Below, piece after piece: positions 30,712-42,663 of a DNA stretch of 64,000 nucleotides. The translations under genes were made by a program, and so were the position numbers. Source of the DNA: Skeletonema tropicum (Eukaryota; Bacillariophyta; Thalassiosirophyceae; Thalassiosirales; Thalassiosiraceae); contig CM074146.1 of assembly GCA_037178625.1 (NCBI GenBank), positions 744,001 to 808,000 on the forward strand. Direction: 5' to 3'. Positions within the stretch are counted from its first letter, which is position 1. The number at the start of each line of letters is the position of its first letter. Below the pieces are notes generated by a model. That model searched no databases. It saw nothing but the letters and a program-made list of their open reading frames with translations, and was not told the origin of the DNA.

Positions 30712-33541
30712 TCATCGGAAGTCCAGCACTCCGCAAAGGGGGTTTTTAAATTCACACGTAGATTTAAATTCCTACGTACTATGGTGATCTGCTAGTACTA
30801 AAATCACGATCCGGCACTAATATAAACTTATGCAATTTTAATTAACATTAATGATTGTTATGCCCTTTCCCCTCATTGTGTATCTATGGTAACTAGCCAT
30901 GGCGTCCGAAACATCACTATCGGCCCCTCCCCTGCCTCCTGTGTCCCCTTCTATCGGTGGTTGATCCGCTAGAGCTAGCAATAGCGGAGCGTGCGGTGGC
31001 CGTAGCGAGGGATGGAACTCCCGGTTCTGTGTCGTTTGATCAAAATGATTATCGAGGATGATGCCGTGCCGGTTGGTCTCTTGATGCGCCTCCGGCCGCA
31101 TCTATGCTGCGCCATTATCTCTTAATCTTGGGAAGGATCAAGTAAATGGCCTTGCTCAAATCATGTGCAGAGGACTATCAAATCCAATAATGTAAAGAGA
31201 TGGGGCGTTTCCAGATGTCGATGTCTTCTCTTCCTCCGCTTCAATCAAGAACATTTGTCTAACAGCAAGATATAATTCTGTTCAGCAGCCAGTGGCTATG
31301 CCTCATGTGTCATCCGCTACTCGCCAATGATCCTCTACGCGTGTACTTGAGCAAACTGCCTTGCGTCGTGCGGCATCTCCCTCTGCAATTGAGGGTGCTC
31401 TGCTGCAGCGGGGTATGTTCTTCCCAACTCAGACCCGTTGCAGGGACAACCATACACTGCCCCTTCTGATCCTGGTCGGCATAGGGGGAGACATAGTGCG
31501 TCTAGTACTATTGATGATGCGGTGGATCATGTTGGAATTAAATTGTCAAGTGAGGTGAGGGACGACTTGATAGATGCAATGAGTAGGAGGACTGAGGAGG
31601 AGGAGTGGAAAGAAACGCGAACTTGGTACCTATTCTCTCCCACTGCCGGGACACAAGCGTACTCTCAGGCAAATGTAGCTGTAAGGAAAGCTCATGAGAC
31701 AGCAGCATTAGCTATTGACACTACGTACTACCCCGTTCAAGGATCTGATCGCACTGGATGCCACGTCTAATAACTGTCATGCTCACGTTCAACCTTAGTT
31801 GGATCCCTACAACACAAAAGGTGGCCCACAAAGCAAGAGCGACGCCGGCCTTACGTGGAATGTGTCTAATGTATCTTGTCGAAATACACTTTTAGCCCTA
31901 ATTCATGACGCAGTTTGTATCAGCCCTTTGAGGGACAACCCGCATGATCCCCGTGCTGCAAATGCACCACAATTCAGCTTCTATCTGTCGAGACAACCCG
32001 ACACGAGTATGGTTCAAACGTTCGGGCCCATTTTCATGGTATCGGGGAGAACAATGCGCGGCCTAAAAGGAGTATTCGCACTGAGATCAGGTGCAGCGAT
32101 GCATTGCACAGGAGAGGGTTGACGAATCCTTTGATTACCACAAGCAACTAGCACGCACTGCTTCTGTTATTAGATGATGGAAGCTGGTGAACACCCACAT
32201 GATAATAATAAAGATAATATAAAAACATAAAAGAGCACGCGGTAGACTTTTTCTTGATTGCACCGCATTCGCATTCCTGTTGCTACCTCCGCCACTTATG
32301 TAGAAACATCATACTTCTTCCGAGAGTAAAGATTCAATAACAGATTGGCATTGCCGATAAGATTGAAGAAGCGGGACAGCAACATCTCGTCAAGCCTACT
32401 TCTTATTGCCGTGTTGTTTACTCTATGTATCCCTACACTCCATATTATTTCTTCGGATCCTTATCTGCTCAGTCTAAATCAATGCTCGATCTTTCTGAAT
32501 ACACCTCCTCCCACCTCCTTGCATCACAAGCAACCTTAGCTTAATACACTTCCTCGTAGTTCTTCTTCGGTAGCTGTGCAAGGTTATGCCCACCGTGCTC
32601 AAAAGGATTCCACTCGTCACTGACACGTGCATAGGCTGACTTTAACTCAGATGCATCATAGTTTTTCTCCACATACGTGACATCAGTAGAAATACTTCGA
32701 TCAAGATGTTTCCTGTCATTCTCTTTCTGCATCTCAACTGTTGGCTGGATATCCTTCAATAGCGCAGTTATTTCCTTCTCTCTCGAAGCAGCATTCATGA
32801 CGGTGTCGATATATTTCACCCTAATGTATGCACCCATTCTTTTCTCACCTGCCACTGGAGCATCTATCATTTCAGTGTTGACTGGTGTACCGTCAGGGTC
32901 CGAACATTTTCCCTCGCATCTTATGGAGCTCTAGCACTGTATGAAAGTCACCATTAAGCGGAAGGAATGTTTTCCTTTTGTAGGCTTGATCGGTTCGTTT
33001 CAGCCGCAGCATCCCAAAAGTTGGCAACCCGTCCCCACAGATATAAGGACCGTATCTGTTTCACAGGTGCAAATCGTCATTGGGAGCACGATAAGTACAT
33101 TTGATTCTGAGATCGGCGGATCTATTGGCCTGAGCAGCACCGAAGCAATCAAAGCACATGCTGTGGCCACATTGTAGTGAGGCGAAGACGGAGTTGCACA
33201 AATCTGGTGATAACATCCGCCAATCTGTAGCTCCTCATGAGACTGTGGAAGAGGAGGAGATATACGAGATCTCCTAGACCGTGTACTAGTCGATGCCATG
33301 TTCGATGTTATTTCAATGCACCAATGGCTGATGGGGCAGGTGAGGGGCCGATAGTGATGTTTCGGACGCCATGGCTAGTTACGGAAAGGGCATAACAATC
33401 ATTAATGTTAATTAAAATTGCATGAGTTTATATTAGTGCCGGATCGCGATTTTAGTACTAGCAGATCACAATAGTACGTAGGAATTTAAATCTACGTGTG
33501 AATTTAAAAACCCCCTTTGCGGAGTGCTGGACTTCCGATGA
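30712..33541. mobile_element. 2.8-kb element with roughly 230-bp inverted repeats and ATTC target duplication
   Basis: It is inserted in the Q gene of unit 1. The empty site in other units reads ACCATTCAGCAAG; here ATTC is duplicated (30708-30711 and 33542-33545). Ends begin TCATCGGAAGTCCAGCACTC and match inward for about 230 bases with a few substitutions and one roughly 20-base gap. The interior has unassigned frames: plus 31438-31770 (110 codons, 'YSQANVAVRKAHETAAL'), minus 32541-32870 (109 codons, coiled-coil-like, 'REKEITALLKDIQP'), and plus 32941-33177. No transposase is recognised; probably non-autonomous. Confidence 0.85.
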
Positions 33542-33544
33542 ATT

Positions 33545-33779
33545 CAGCAAGAACCGAGAGAAATTCTGCGCACTCCAACTCTATCAAGTCAACAGCGGCA
33601 ACCGAGAGGTGGTCTTTTGCACTATCGAACTCAATCCAGTCAACAACAACAACTGAGGTATGATCTTCTGCACTATTAAACTCAATCAAGTCAGTTACAA
33701 CAGATGTCTCTGACTTGTCAAGCCCATGAATTCTCTCAAGGTCAAAGCTTGAATTCTGTGGGTAACAACTCCTTTTCAC
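33545..33779 (-). pseudogene. Q gene, unit 1, proximal part
   Basis: The open frame has three copies of a roughly 16-residue repeat of the type (V)xDLIEFxSAEDxTSV. It runs into the inserted element instead of continuing to 'FLLNGLRKTEEKIF'. The frame begins at GTG after a possible splice acceptor (ccacag at the AATTC), so an upstream exon is likely. Confidence 0.6.
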
Positions 33780-34147
33780 TCTCTACGAAATGCTCGAACT
33801 AAGACTAAGACGCAATCACAATCAATTAACTAGGCAAATTATAGCACAATAAGAATTTAATCAAATGTTCATTTATTTTGTCATTACGATACAGTCTACA
33901 ATTATTTCGCAATGAATCTTCTCCAGCTCAGCAAGTACTTCAAGATGTATAGTGTGGCTTTGTGCGAGACGTGTTTAAGATACCATACACACAGCATCAG
34001 CGTGATAGTGATAGTGTCTTTCTCTTGTTCTTTGATAGCTAGCGTTGAATTAGCAATCGATGCCTCTAGATATGTCGAGGACTTTTCCTTCCAAGGGTCA
34101 CGATTGCATGCGTTAGCTGGCGCTAGGCCTAGGCGAGCAAAGGCCCA

Positions 34148-34714
34148 TTATCGTGGACGACGAGCAATAGGGCGACGGAGAGCAGGAGGGTGCTGAGACT
34201 GCTGCTGACGTCCTAAGCTTGGAAATAGAGGCAACATCTTGGAGGACGAGTTGTTATTGTTATCGCCATCGTCGTTTCCGTCTTGTTTTTCTTCTTGAGA
34301 GTGAGAGGGACGTTGACGCTTCAACAGATTGATCACCGGAACCGTCGGAGGGGTGACCATCATATCAAAGGATAAGGTTGGCATAGGCATAGGAGAGCTG
34401 GAACTGTTGCGTTCCAATTGCTCGTCGGACAAGTCTCTGTCTCTGTCTCTGTCGCTGTCGTTCCAGGTAGGTTCGGTGTCGGTGCTCATATTATTCTGCT
34501 CATGACGACAGCCAAGTGTACACTTGCATGAACGACGAGGCTTGAGGAAAAAGTTATGCCTCGGAGACTCTTCTGCATCGAAGGAAGCCAGAACATCAAC
34601 ATCAACCTCATCGTTGTCATTTTTTGTTGGTGTACAAAGAATGAAGGGAATGTCGCCATCCTTGCTGTCGCTGTCGATCTTCGTCTTCGTTTCGTCTAGA
34701 CTGTTGTTGCTCAT
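34148..34714 (-). CDS. Y protein, unit 1: low-complexity protein with Cys-Lys-Cys motif
   Basis: 188 codons start at ATG 34714 (MSNNSLDET). The sequence is Asp/Asn/Ser-rich, with an internal 'PRRSCKCTLGCRHEQ' cluster, an acidic Arg-Asp repeat stretch that varies in length between units, 'PPTVPVINLLKRQRP', and a Gln/Arg/Pro-rich basic end. No known domain; the composition suggests a disordered, perhaps nuclear, protein. After the TAA the same frame stays open for about 77 codons ('NRDPWKEKSSTYLEA' to 'SWRRFIAK'), which could be an extra exon or lost coding sequence. Three near-identical copies and one broken copy occur in the array. Confidence 0.6.
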   Translation of the reverse strand: MSNNSLDETKTKIDSDSKDGDIPFILCTPTKNDNDEVDVDVLASFDAEESPRHNFFLKPRRSCKCTLGCRHEQNNMSTDTEPTWNDSDRDRDRDLSDEQLERNSSSSPMPMPTLSFDMMVTPPTVPVINLLKRQRPSHSQEEKQDGNDDGDNNNNSSSKMLPLFPSLGRQQQSQHPPALRRPIARRPR

Positions 34715-35430
34715 GTTGTTGGTATGTATGTAGGAGCTCGCGGTGCTCTCTGTAACAGATGGAAGTTTTTATGGGTGTTTGTGGATGGTGTCTGTGGAGT
34801 GTGTTGATTGTGCGTGGTGGTACAATACTGCATAAGTAGAAGTACGGAACAAAGATACAAAGGTGGCAACTGTCGGTGGGTGTCATCTCTTTGAAAACTC
34901 CGAGTTCAGTTGAAAAGTCCGAGTTCAACCATCTGGACAAAAGTTGAACCGAGCAGATGGTTTTGAACCCGCTTGAATTTGCTGAAAGGGAAATGTTATT
35001 TTGGCTACTAAAAGATGGTTTTCGTTCCCACTTCTATAATGTAGCCGCGTTTGAGATTAAGTATATAGATAGATAGATAGATAGATTACATAGTACTTAG
35101 GTAGGCAGGCGGCTGTTCTGCCATTCTTTTGTAAATCGGTACCCTTATGTACAGGAAACTACTTTTAGCTCGCATCGGCCACACATTTGTGAAATCAATG
35201 TTGCTGTTCCGCGACTTCATCATCGTCTTCTATTATTGCATGCGTAAAATGTAAAATGACATTGCATGCAGCGTTTCTCCGTAAAGGGACGTGGCTTAGC
35301 GTGGCTTGCACAACGTGAACCTACTAAGTTCCTACGTGAATTTTTAAAAAAGCGTTCGAGGACGTATTTGGGTACCGCGGTATCTACAAACAGGTTTTAC
35401 ACGTGAGGAATTAATTAATTATGACATTTT
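34715..35430. other. Intergenic part of array unit 1
   Basis: It holds the presumed Y promoter, two direct CTCCGAGTTCA-type motifs near 34897 and 34917, a GATA microsatellite at about 35066 that is absent from other units, and a conserved 'AAGGGACGTGGCTTAGCG' block shared by all units. No gene. Confidence 0.6.
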
Positions 35431-36849
35431 CCCTTTCCTTCCGAGAGGGATAGTACAAAAAACATCAGCGATGACCATGGCGCACCTCGACCCCATACTT
35501 GCCGACATCAATAACACTGCCTACACATAAATCTAGACAGCCCCACTGCAGCAACTCACTCTCCAATAGCCTTTCTGTGAAGTGGTGCCCTCAGGTGGTC
35601 ATCGACCCACGCCATCGCTACTTTTTATCACACCATAGTAGAGGTGTCGAAAAATTGCGCTGCGACATCGGTGTGATGATGCACTTCCATCATGGTCTTC
35701 AGATGAATAGTTGGACCTACTTTGCCACCCTACTGGTTTGCAGACGCCGACTGTATACTATTGAGCGGCCATCCATCAACTAAACAGTGTGACTGGGCGC
35801 CCTATGACGCATGCAGTGGCATGGGAATACAGCATGTGAAAATGGATAATTTCCACAAAACACATCAAAAAGAAGAATGCATATATCTGACAGAATACAA
35901 GATGTAGAAGTGCCAAAACTCATTGAGGCCTTGACTATTATATGACAATCAACGCTGTTGCACTGGATTGCTCTAATTTATTGCGGCTACAACATTGTTG
36001 GACTAATTGTAATATAGCACATTTTGGGGGAAATGAGATGCCCTATATCAGTCACCCACACCATTACATGAAGGGGTATGCGCCCATTTGATCCATAGGA
36101 CGGGAGCCATCTCGCCACACAACACCATTGGCCGTCTATTGTGAGCGTTTGACAGTGGTTTTAGGTTACAACATGACTACCAACAACATCTTTCCAACCG
36201 GGTGCCATCCTATTAGCAGCGGATGATTTGACCTACTACTTCATTAATACGTGTATTTGGCATGTAGTGAATAAAAACGAGAATAATAATCGATCATTAT
36301 AATATATAGAAGGAGTTTATAATGTACCAAGGCTATTAAGTTACCGAAAGAAGTTTAATATGAGTATATCATGTTGTTGCTCGGCATGTGCGGATTTTAT
36401 GCCCACGACGGAAAGAGCCGCATACGATCAAAACGACGTCGAATCGGATGCCGCCGCTTACATAATCGAAATCAGCAGAAAAATCTGTGTTAGGCAACAT
36501 GTTGTTTATGTTGATCTTGTCGTTGCTGGTCCAATAATACCATGGTTTGTCGCCAGATCATCATGGAGGAGATGTTTTTTGTTATAGTGTGCGTGTGATG
36601 CGTGATGCGTGATGTTTTTGCAAAAAAAAAAAGCCAAAAAAGAGGAGAGGGTCGACCCTCTGACTACGATTTTGTAACCATTACCATGCGGCGAATGGTT
36701 GGAATAACGTCGCGGCACTTTGCAGACTCGTTCTAAACTACCTAAATGGAAAGTTGCTGGTCTTTGAACCGTAAGAATCGGGCTAGTATTTGCGTAGTTA
36801 TGACCGAAAGTCAAAATGAGTACCAAATGAGTACCTCGGAAGGAAAGGG
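35431..36849. mobile_element. Unit-1-specific insertion with CCCTTTCCTTCCGAG ends
   Basis: It is present only in unit 1, between GACATTTT and the ankyrin upstream region. The 15-base ends are perfect inverted repeats. The right flank is TTAA and the left TTTT. CCC-starting ends at a TTAA would fit piggyBac-type elements, but the left flank does not match and the interior frames are broken, so this is inference. Confidence 0.6.
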
Positions 36850-37073
36850 TTAAAAGATGACCACGCATGTCTTGGGAACCCAGCCCTGTAAGTACTTCTT
36901 AGTGTAAGTATACTTCCCAGCAAAAGAACACAACACTACACGGGTCTACACCATGTTCTTTTGTACTTCTCTACTACTTATACAGGAGTACTCCTACCAA
37001 CTGTCAACCTTTGCTGTTTTGTTCTATGGAGGAGCATAAATATTTAATAAATATTTATTTTACATACCTTACC

Positions 37074-37742
37074 ATGCTTTTCTCCATCGGTGAAGTCCTA
37101 CACCTCCTCGTCCGCCAAGACTGGGAGACCTTACGGTCAGTCCTAGCCGACCCAACACTCTTTCGAAACATTGCCAGCGCTATTATGGCGTGCTCCGAGT
37201 TCAACGGCATGACCTTCCTACATGCTGCAGTTCGATACAATCCTCCATCTGATACTGATATCATCGCTCAGATGATTCATCTATGCCCTCACATGACAGC
37301 AGCCATGGATTGTCTCGGTCGGACACCTCTTCATGTTGCTGCGGGTTCTGGAGCAAATCCAGAAGTTATATCAATGATAGCACATGCTTACCCTCCCGCA
37401 TGCGATATTCAAGATTATGATGGGAAGACTCCGTTACATTTTGCATGTGATGGTTCGTGCTCCTTATTTGAAGACGATGGCGACATCATGTCTTCTTCCA
37501 GACAAGTGCTAGATCCCGAATCAGTCCATGCCTTGTTATCATACTCAGTCCGAGCGGCTACCTTCCGAGACTATGAGCAAATGATCCCACTCCAGCATGC
37601 AATACTGAGCCATGCACACCCTTCAGAACTGTGAGATTGATTGGAGACGCTATGAAGCAATTTGGTAATAGTAATCAACAAGAACACACTTTTAGGGAGA
37701 GACCGTGCAAGAGGGCAAGGAGGGCTGTAAGTGTCGTTGTTT
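37074..37742 (+). pseudogene. Ankyrin-repeat protein, unit 1, frameshifted
   Basis: It is equivalent to the intact gene at 56829. The repeats 'GMTFLHAAV', 'GRTPLHVAAG' and 'GKTPLHFAC' are intact, but a two-base insertion ('CACA' for 'CA' at about 37616) shifts the frame after 'LQHAILSHA', giving a stop at 37634 and losing the last 33 residues including the basic tail. A truncated 187-residue ankyrin protein could still be made. Confidence 0.75.
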
Positions 37743-39234
37743 GATGAGAGTTTGAAGTTTCATGTGCCAATGATTAAGGTGTGTGCTAGTACTAGTAGAG
37801 TGACAGAAGAAGTGAGTAACTGAGTGAATAATCCTCCCGAACCGTGTGAGAGGGCAAAGGAAGACTGTAACTGAAGTGTCGTTATATGAGAGTTTAAAGT
37901 TGTGTGTGTGCCAGTGATTAAGCTGTGTGCTAGTGCTAGAGTAATAGATGTGATGTGAAGATGTTAATGTGAATATCCCAAAGTCAAAGTAGAAAGATCG
38001 TATTGATATTGTTACTGTTACTATTTGCCTATGCATCCTTTGTCTTTGTTCTTCACTCTAAAAAGACGAGTCAGCAAATTGTCAGCAACATGAGCCAAGA
38101 ACCAGAATGAGGTGCATTAGCTGGGCCAAGCAGGTCGGTAGCGTTACCATCCTTTGCTCGCGCTGTGGTGCTCCATCATCACCATTGGGACTTGGACTTG
38201 GGAATAGCGAGCCCACTCTTTCTTTAGCGTAAGCTGAATAGTCACCATGACCATGACCATGATATCCAGTGTTCCTATTCCTAGAGGGTCTCTTCTGGCT
38301 CTTTAGATTAGAGTGCACAATCAATATTATGGCGCGCACTCCACTGCTTTTTTCCCTCGAATCTTACAAACGCTTCATTTTCGACACCTCTAAAATTACC
38401 ATTTCGAAATATCCTCTTTTTTCATTGTATTGGTGGAATAACTTCATCCATAGTCGGTCCGCGACACCGCTCCAACGCCATCAATTGAGGGGGGCCATAT
38501 ATACGCTTCCAATCGCCGTCATTTTCGTTTTTTACGGTGGTCGAAAGTGGCCCGGCACCCTCCTCCATCCCTTCGACGTCGCCGCGACGTTGCTATTGCT
38601 AACAGCCGCATCACTCCACACTCCACCAAGTTGCTATCCAAGGGCATAAATCGATGGAATAGATCATATATTACTCGACCAGTGACCTGGATTGGGTGGC
38701 GACTCCTTTTATGTGTGAAGAAATAAGTAGAGTCCAGATAACTATGTGTGTGTATTTTTCCTGTGGTTGAGATGAGGAAATCAGCTTCTCGCATTGTTCT
38801 TTCGGTTATTCACGTTCACGATCAGCTTGTATGACTTTGTGAAACTAAAAGGATGTTAGCCACACAGTTTCTACAGAGTGCGTGTGTGGTATTGTTGCCG
38901 GCGATCAATGACCGCCCAAAATATGACTCCAATCCAATTTGACAGATTCAACAAGAGAGATGTGAGATGTTGCATCCTGTTGCATCCAAGCAGCGGTATC
39001 GTATGTACATACTTATTTTTGTGAAGGTGCAGCAGGTGACCTGAGATTTGAATACCGGTCTTTGCAACAATTGATTCTTTAAATGCCGCTTACAACCCTG
39101 AAACTTAAGGAACAAACTAGTTTTAGACTGGTAATGATTCTAACTTGTACTATTACTCAATTACCATTGTCACTGTACATATTTATTATTGCTAGTGTAC
39201 ACCACGGCCGACTCTAGAGAGAAGATTGATACTC
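37743..39234. other. Intergenic part of unit 1 with a second, truncated copy of the W upstream region
   Basis: The stretch 38660-39100 resembles 39780-40130, the region upstream of W, including 'CTCCTTTTATGTGTGAAGAA', the 'CACGATCAGCTTGTATGACT' block, and 'TTGCAACAATTGATTCTTTA'. No W coding sequence follows it. A 105-codon hydrophobic frame from ATG 38329 is interrupted by TAA in units 2 and 3, so it is not supported as a gene. Confidence 0.6.
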
Positions 39235-39789
39235 TCAAATGGATTCTTTGTGGAGCCTACCGAGCATCCTCGCTCTCAATACGGCCTTTCTTGTTTCGGC
39301 TAAGGAAGCAAGTGTAATATGCTCCCATCTCAAACTTACAGAGGGATCTTGTCTCGCCTGCTCTGCGAGGACTGCAGCTACGCATCGACGTCTGCAAGTC
39401 TGCACCTCGAGCATACAGGCCGGTGTGAGTAGATGAGCAATGCCAATCCAGAAGCCGCTATCTTCTTCGGACACAGAATCGCTTGCACGAGCTTGGAGGA
39501 CATCTCGCTTGATGTTGCGTTTCATTGATTTGTATTCTGCCTTGGTGTACCACAGCTCGTTGATGTCCTCGTGCCGCTCAACTATGTGAAGCTTTGATGT
39601 TTCGGCAAAATGCACAACGTGGTTGCGCCCGGGAGGGAAATTGTTGATCGGCCGTGTTAGTGAATGATGATGATTATTGTTGTCTACAGTTCCTTTGGTT
39701 TTACGAGATGCCAAGTTGAAGTGTCGGGGTGACTGCATCGTTACTTCCGGAGGCAGTAAGAGCTGCAAAAGTATCACTTCATCGCCCAT
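39235..39789 (-). CDS. W protein, unit 1: conserved diatom hypothetical protein
   Basis: 184 residues start at ATG 39789 (MGDEV); the frame stays open upstream, but that region is shared promoter-like repeat. Two conserved-looking blocks are seen: residues about 59-100, with 'HVVHFAETSKLHIVERHED', 'INELWYTKAEYKSMK' and 'RDVLQARA', and residues 111-182, with 'SGFWIGIAHLLTP', 'CRRRCVAAVLAEQ' and 'ASLAETRKAVLRARMLG'. This LWYT..EY pattern followed by an Arg-rich helical 'GIEHLL' block recurs in many uncharacterised diatom proteins in my recollection. Function is unknown. It is the only array gene open in all three full units, with very few changes. Confidence 0.8.
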   Translation of the reverse strand: MGDEVILLQLLLPPEVTMQSPRHFNLASRKTKGTVDNNNHHHSLTRPINNFPPGRNHVVHFAETSKLHIVERHEDINELWYTKAEYKSMKRNIKRDVLQARASDSVSEEDSGFWIGIAHLLTPACMLEVQTCRRRCVAAVLAEQARQDPSVSLRWEHITLASLAETRKAVLRARMLGRLHKESI

Positions 39790-40224
39790 AGTGACCTGGA
39801 TTGGGGTGGTGACTCCTTTTATGTGTGAAGAAATAGAGTCCAGATATATGTATCTATTTTTCCTGGTTGTGAGATGAGGTGGGGTCATTCACGATCAGCT
39901 TGTATGACTTTGTGAGACTAAAAGGATGTTCGTTAGCCACAGTTTCTATATACAGTGTGTGGTATTGTATTGTTGCCGGCGATCAGTGACCGCCCAAGAT
40001 ATATGGCTCCAATTTGACAGATTCAGAAAGAGATGTTGCATCCATCCATCCATCCAAGCGAGATTTTTGTGAAGGTGCAGCAGGTGACCTGAGATTTGAA
40101 TACCGGTCTTTGCAACAATTGATTCTTTAAATGCCGCTTACAGCAGGCATTCTGTCGTACCGTGATACCAAATTGTGGGCATATGTTTAAACAATAACTC
40201 CGGCAAAAGAAGCATCAAAACAAC

Positions 40225-41600
40225 ATGATGAAAAGGGGATATATCTACCATTACTTACTCCTCGCTTTGCTCGGTGCGTTTGTACTCGATACTGTGCGAG
40301 AGGGAGATACGATTACTTCAAATTCAAAAGCGGAAGAAAAGAGGGAATTCTTGCGGAAACGTCAATTATTGAATGAAAGAGTGAGTGATCTGCTATAACG
40401 TGTGACACTGTCACCCTTTGTACATCAAAGACTTGTCCGAGTTTCGGTGTCATGTTTCCTCTGCCTAACATCTATTCTGTTCTTCATTGCTGTAGCTCCT
40501 CGCCATTACCAGGAGCACTTGGAGACTTGGCCAGAATGTGTCAACCTCAGAATGACTGCTGAAGCCTGCAAACAATTCATTGACGAAGAAATCTTTGCCA
40601 ATTTTACCGAACAAGATCAATGCATTCGATCAGTCATCATGGATAAGAGGCGCAAGACAGATCAGTTGTATAATGATAATGCAGTCTCTATCTTGATGAA
40701 TGATGACGATATGGTAATTGGGCGTGATGGAGATGGTTATGTGTATTACGATTTGTAAGTCTTGTTTGTATTGGGTTTGATCCACTTGTATACTTGCTGT
40801 CTTTCTCGACTTCACTGATTTTACATGTTCAATCTATCACTACAAAAGACTAACTTGCTTCACGTTCCTCTCTCCAGCACCTGGGATGGTACAGGCGAGC
40901 TAGCTACTGATGAGCAGCAATCTGCGATTCCACCAATTCTTGCCATGGAGCCCGACGCTTCACTTGACCCAATTGGGATGGATCCGGAAACTATCCCTGC
41001 AACTGTTCCTCCAGAGGATCCCACTGAAACTACGACTGAGGTGAGGCACCCCTTATCGTTTTCAATGAAGTAATTGAAAACGTCATGGGCTGTACAGTTA
41101 TGGAGTATCTAGGTGGCGGAGGAGGAGGTGGTGGAGGTGGTGGTGGAGGAGGCACTAGACCTATCGCCGGTGGTGTCTTGTGCAGTGGTATGGCAATGAA
41201 TACTCCCGAAGGAGATGCAATGATCGAAGAAGCAGTTAATGCTCTTCCACCAGGAGGAGAATCAGGAGAAGTAACTGGTGAAAGACAAATTGAACCTATC
41301 TACTGTGGTGTTCTTACTGGCGAGAGCTGCTGCCTCCTAGTCAAGCTCAAGGTACGAGACCATGATATCCGTGATAACGCCATTCAGAGCTCTCTCAACT
41401 ATGTTGAGTCCACCGAGAGAAGAAGCAATACGCAATACTGGCAAAATCTCAGAGGCAAGAAGGTTCATATCTTCGCTAATCACAATGGAATTGTAAGTAA
41501 AGTTCCTCAAATTGTTGGCGATTGGCCTAAGGGTATTACAGGTGAGGACTTTGAAGCGTGGTTGCTTGAGGCTGGTTCTCCTCCGATTATTTTGCAGTAG
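40225..41600 (+). CDS. V protein, unit 1: secreted protein resembling potato inhibitor I
   Basis: Exons 40225-40380, 40513-40754, 40878-41040 and 41106-41600 give 351 residues with phases 0, 2 and 0. The third intron's acceptor (ATGGAG|TAT) is the least certain. A signal peptide or anchor is seen at residues about 9-22 (YLLLALLGAFVLD). 'WPECVNLRMTAEACKQFI' resembles the start of potato-inhibitor-I (serine protease inhibitor) domains, 'AVSILMNDDDMVIG' resembles their later beta strand, and 'KKVHIFANHNGIVSKVPQI' near the C-terminus resembles their conserved 'RV.VFV...G.V...P.IG' end. Between lie an acidic Pro/Thr stretch and a Gly run of variable length. Inhibitor activity is inferred only. It is the only unbroken copy of three. 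Confidence 0.65.
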
Positions 41601-41894
41601 AAAGGTAGAGAAGTAGAGAAAAAAGAGTGGAATGGATTGACATTGGTTATTGGACTCACTCTGACTCTGAAATATTGACTGGGGCTGTTGATATTTATTT
41701 TGTAGAAATTACTTAGGTTTCTTTGATTACGTCATTCATAGAATTCCGGCGCAGCCTGAAACAAGCTTCGACTGATGCATACGCTTATTCCGGAAATCTG
41801 AGGAGCTCTAGCTCTAGCGTGCGCCGCGTGTAAGTAATGTGTACGTGTACGTGTACGCAGATGTACTTACTTAGCTGGCTATTCTCAGAGGTTC
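41601..41894. other. Spacer between units 1 and 2
   Basis: It contains alternating GTACGTGTACGTGTACG near 41840 and GAGCTCTAGCTCTAGC. It is conserved in unit 2 and interrupted by an insertion in unit 3. Confidence 0.6.
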
Positions 41895-42296
41895 TCCTTC
41901 AATCATAAAGTTGACTGCCGATTCAAGAGATACATTTTGTCCTTCTACATACATCATACTTTTATTAAGATTACTTTCTGCTCGAAATCATCACTTACGA
42001 CGGAGTCATGCGTCAACAAAATAAGAGAAGATCTTCTTTTCTGTCTTCCTCAAACCATTCAGCAAGAACCCCGAGAGAAATTCTGCGCACTCCAACTCTA
42101 TCAAGTCAACAGCGGCAACCGAGAGGTGGTCTTTTGCACTATCGAACTCAATCCAGTCAACAACAACAACTGAGGTACGATCTTCTGCACTATTAAACTC
42201 AATCAAGTCAGTTACAACCGATGTCTCTGACTTGTCAAGCCCATGAATTCTCTCAAGGTCAAAGCTTGAATTCTGTGGGTAACAACTCCTTTTCAC
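41895..42296 (-). pseudogene. Q gene, unit 2, frameshifted
   Basis: The repeat region and 'LECAEFLSGFLLNGLRKTE' are intact, but a small deletion near 42008 relative to unit 3 shifts the frame after 'KIFSYFVDA'. The downstream part matching 'VEGQNVSLESAVNFMIEG' remains in another frame. Confidence 0.65.
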
Positions 42297-42663
42297 TCTC
42301 TACGAAATGCTCGAACTAAGACTAAGACGCAATCACAATCAATTAACTAGGCAAATTATAGCACAATAAGAATTTAATCAAATGTTCATTTATTTTGTCA
42401 TTACGATACAGTCTACAATTATTTCGCAATGAATCTTCTCCAGCTCAGCAAGTACTTCAAGATGTATAGTGTGGCTTTGTGCGAGACGTGTTTAAGATAC
42501 CATACACACAGCATCAGCGTGATAGTGATAGTGTCTTTCTCTTGTTCTTTGATAGCTAGCGTTGAATTAGCAATCGATGCCTCTAGATATGTCGAGGACT
42601 TTTCCTTCCAAGGGTCACGATTGCATGCGTTAGCTGGCGCTAGGCCTAGGCGAGCAAAGGCCC

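Noticed and set aside
38329..38649. 105-codon hydrophobic frame starting MARTPLLFSLESYKRF
   Set aside because: Open only in unit 1. Units 2 and 3 carry TAA at the same place (TTGTAATGG for TTGTATTGG), with no sign of codon conservation.
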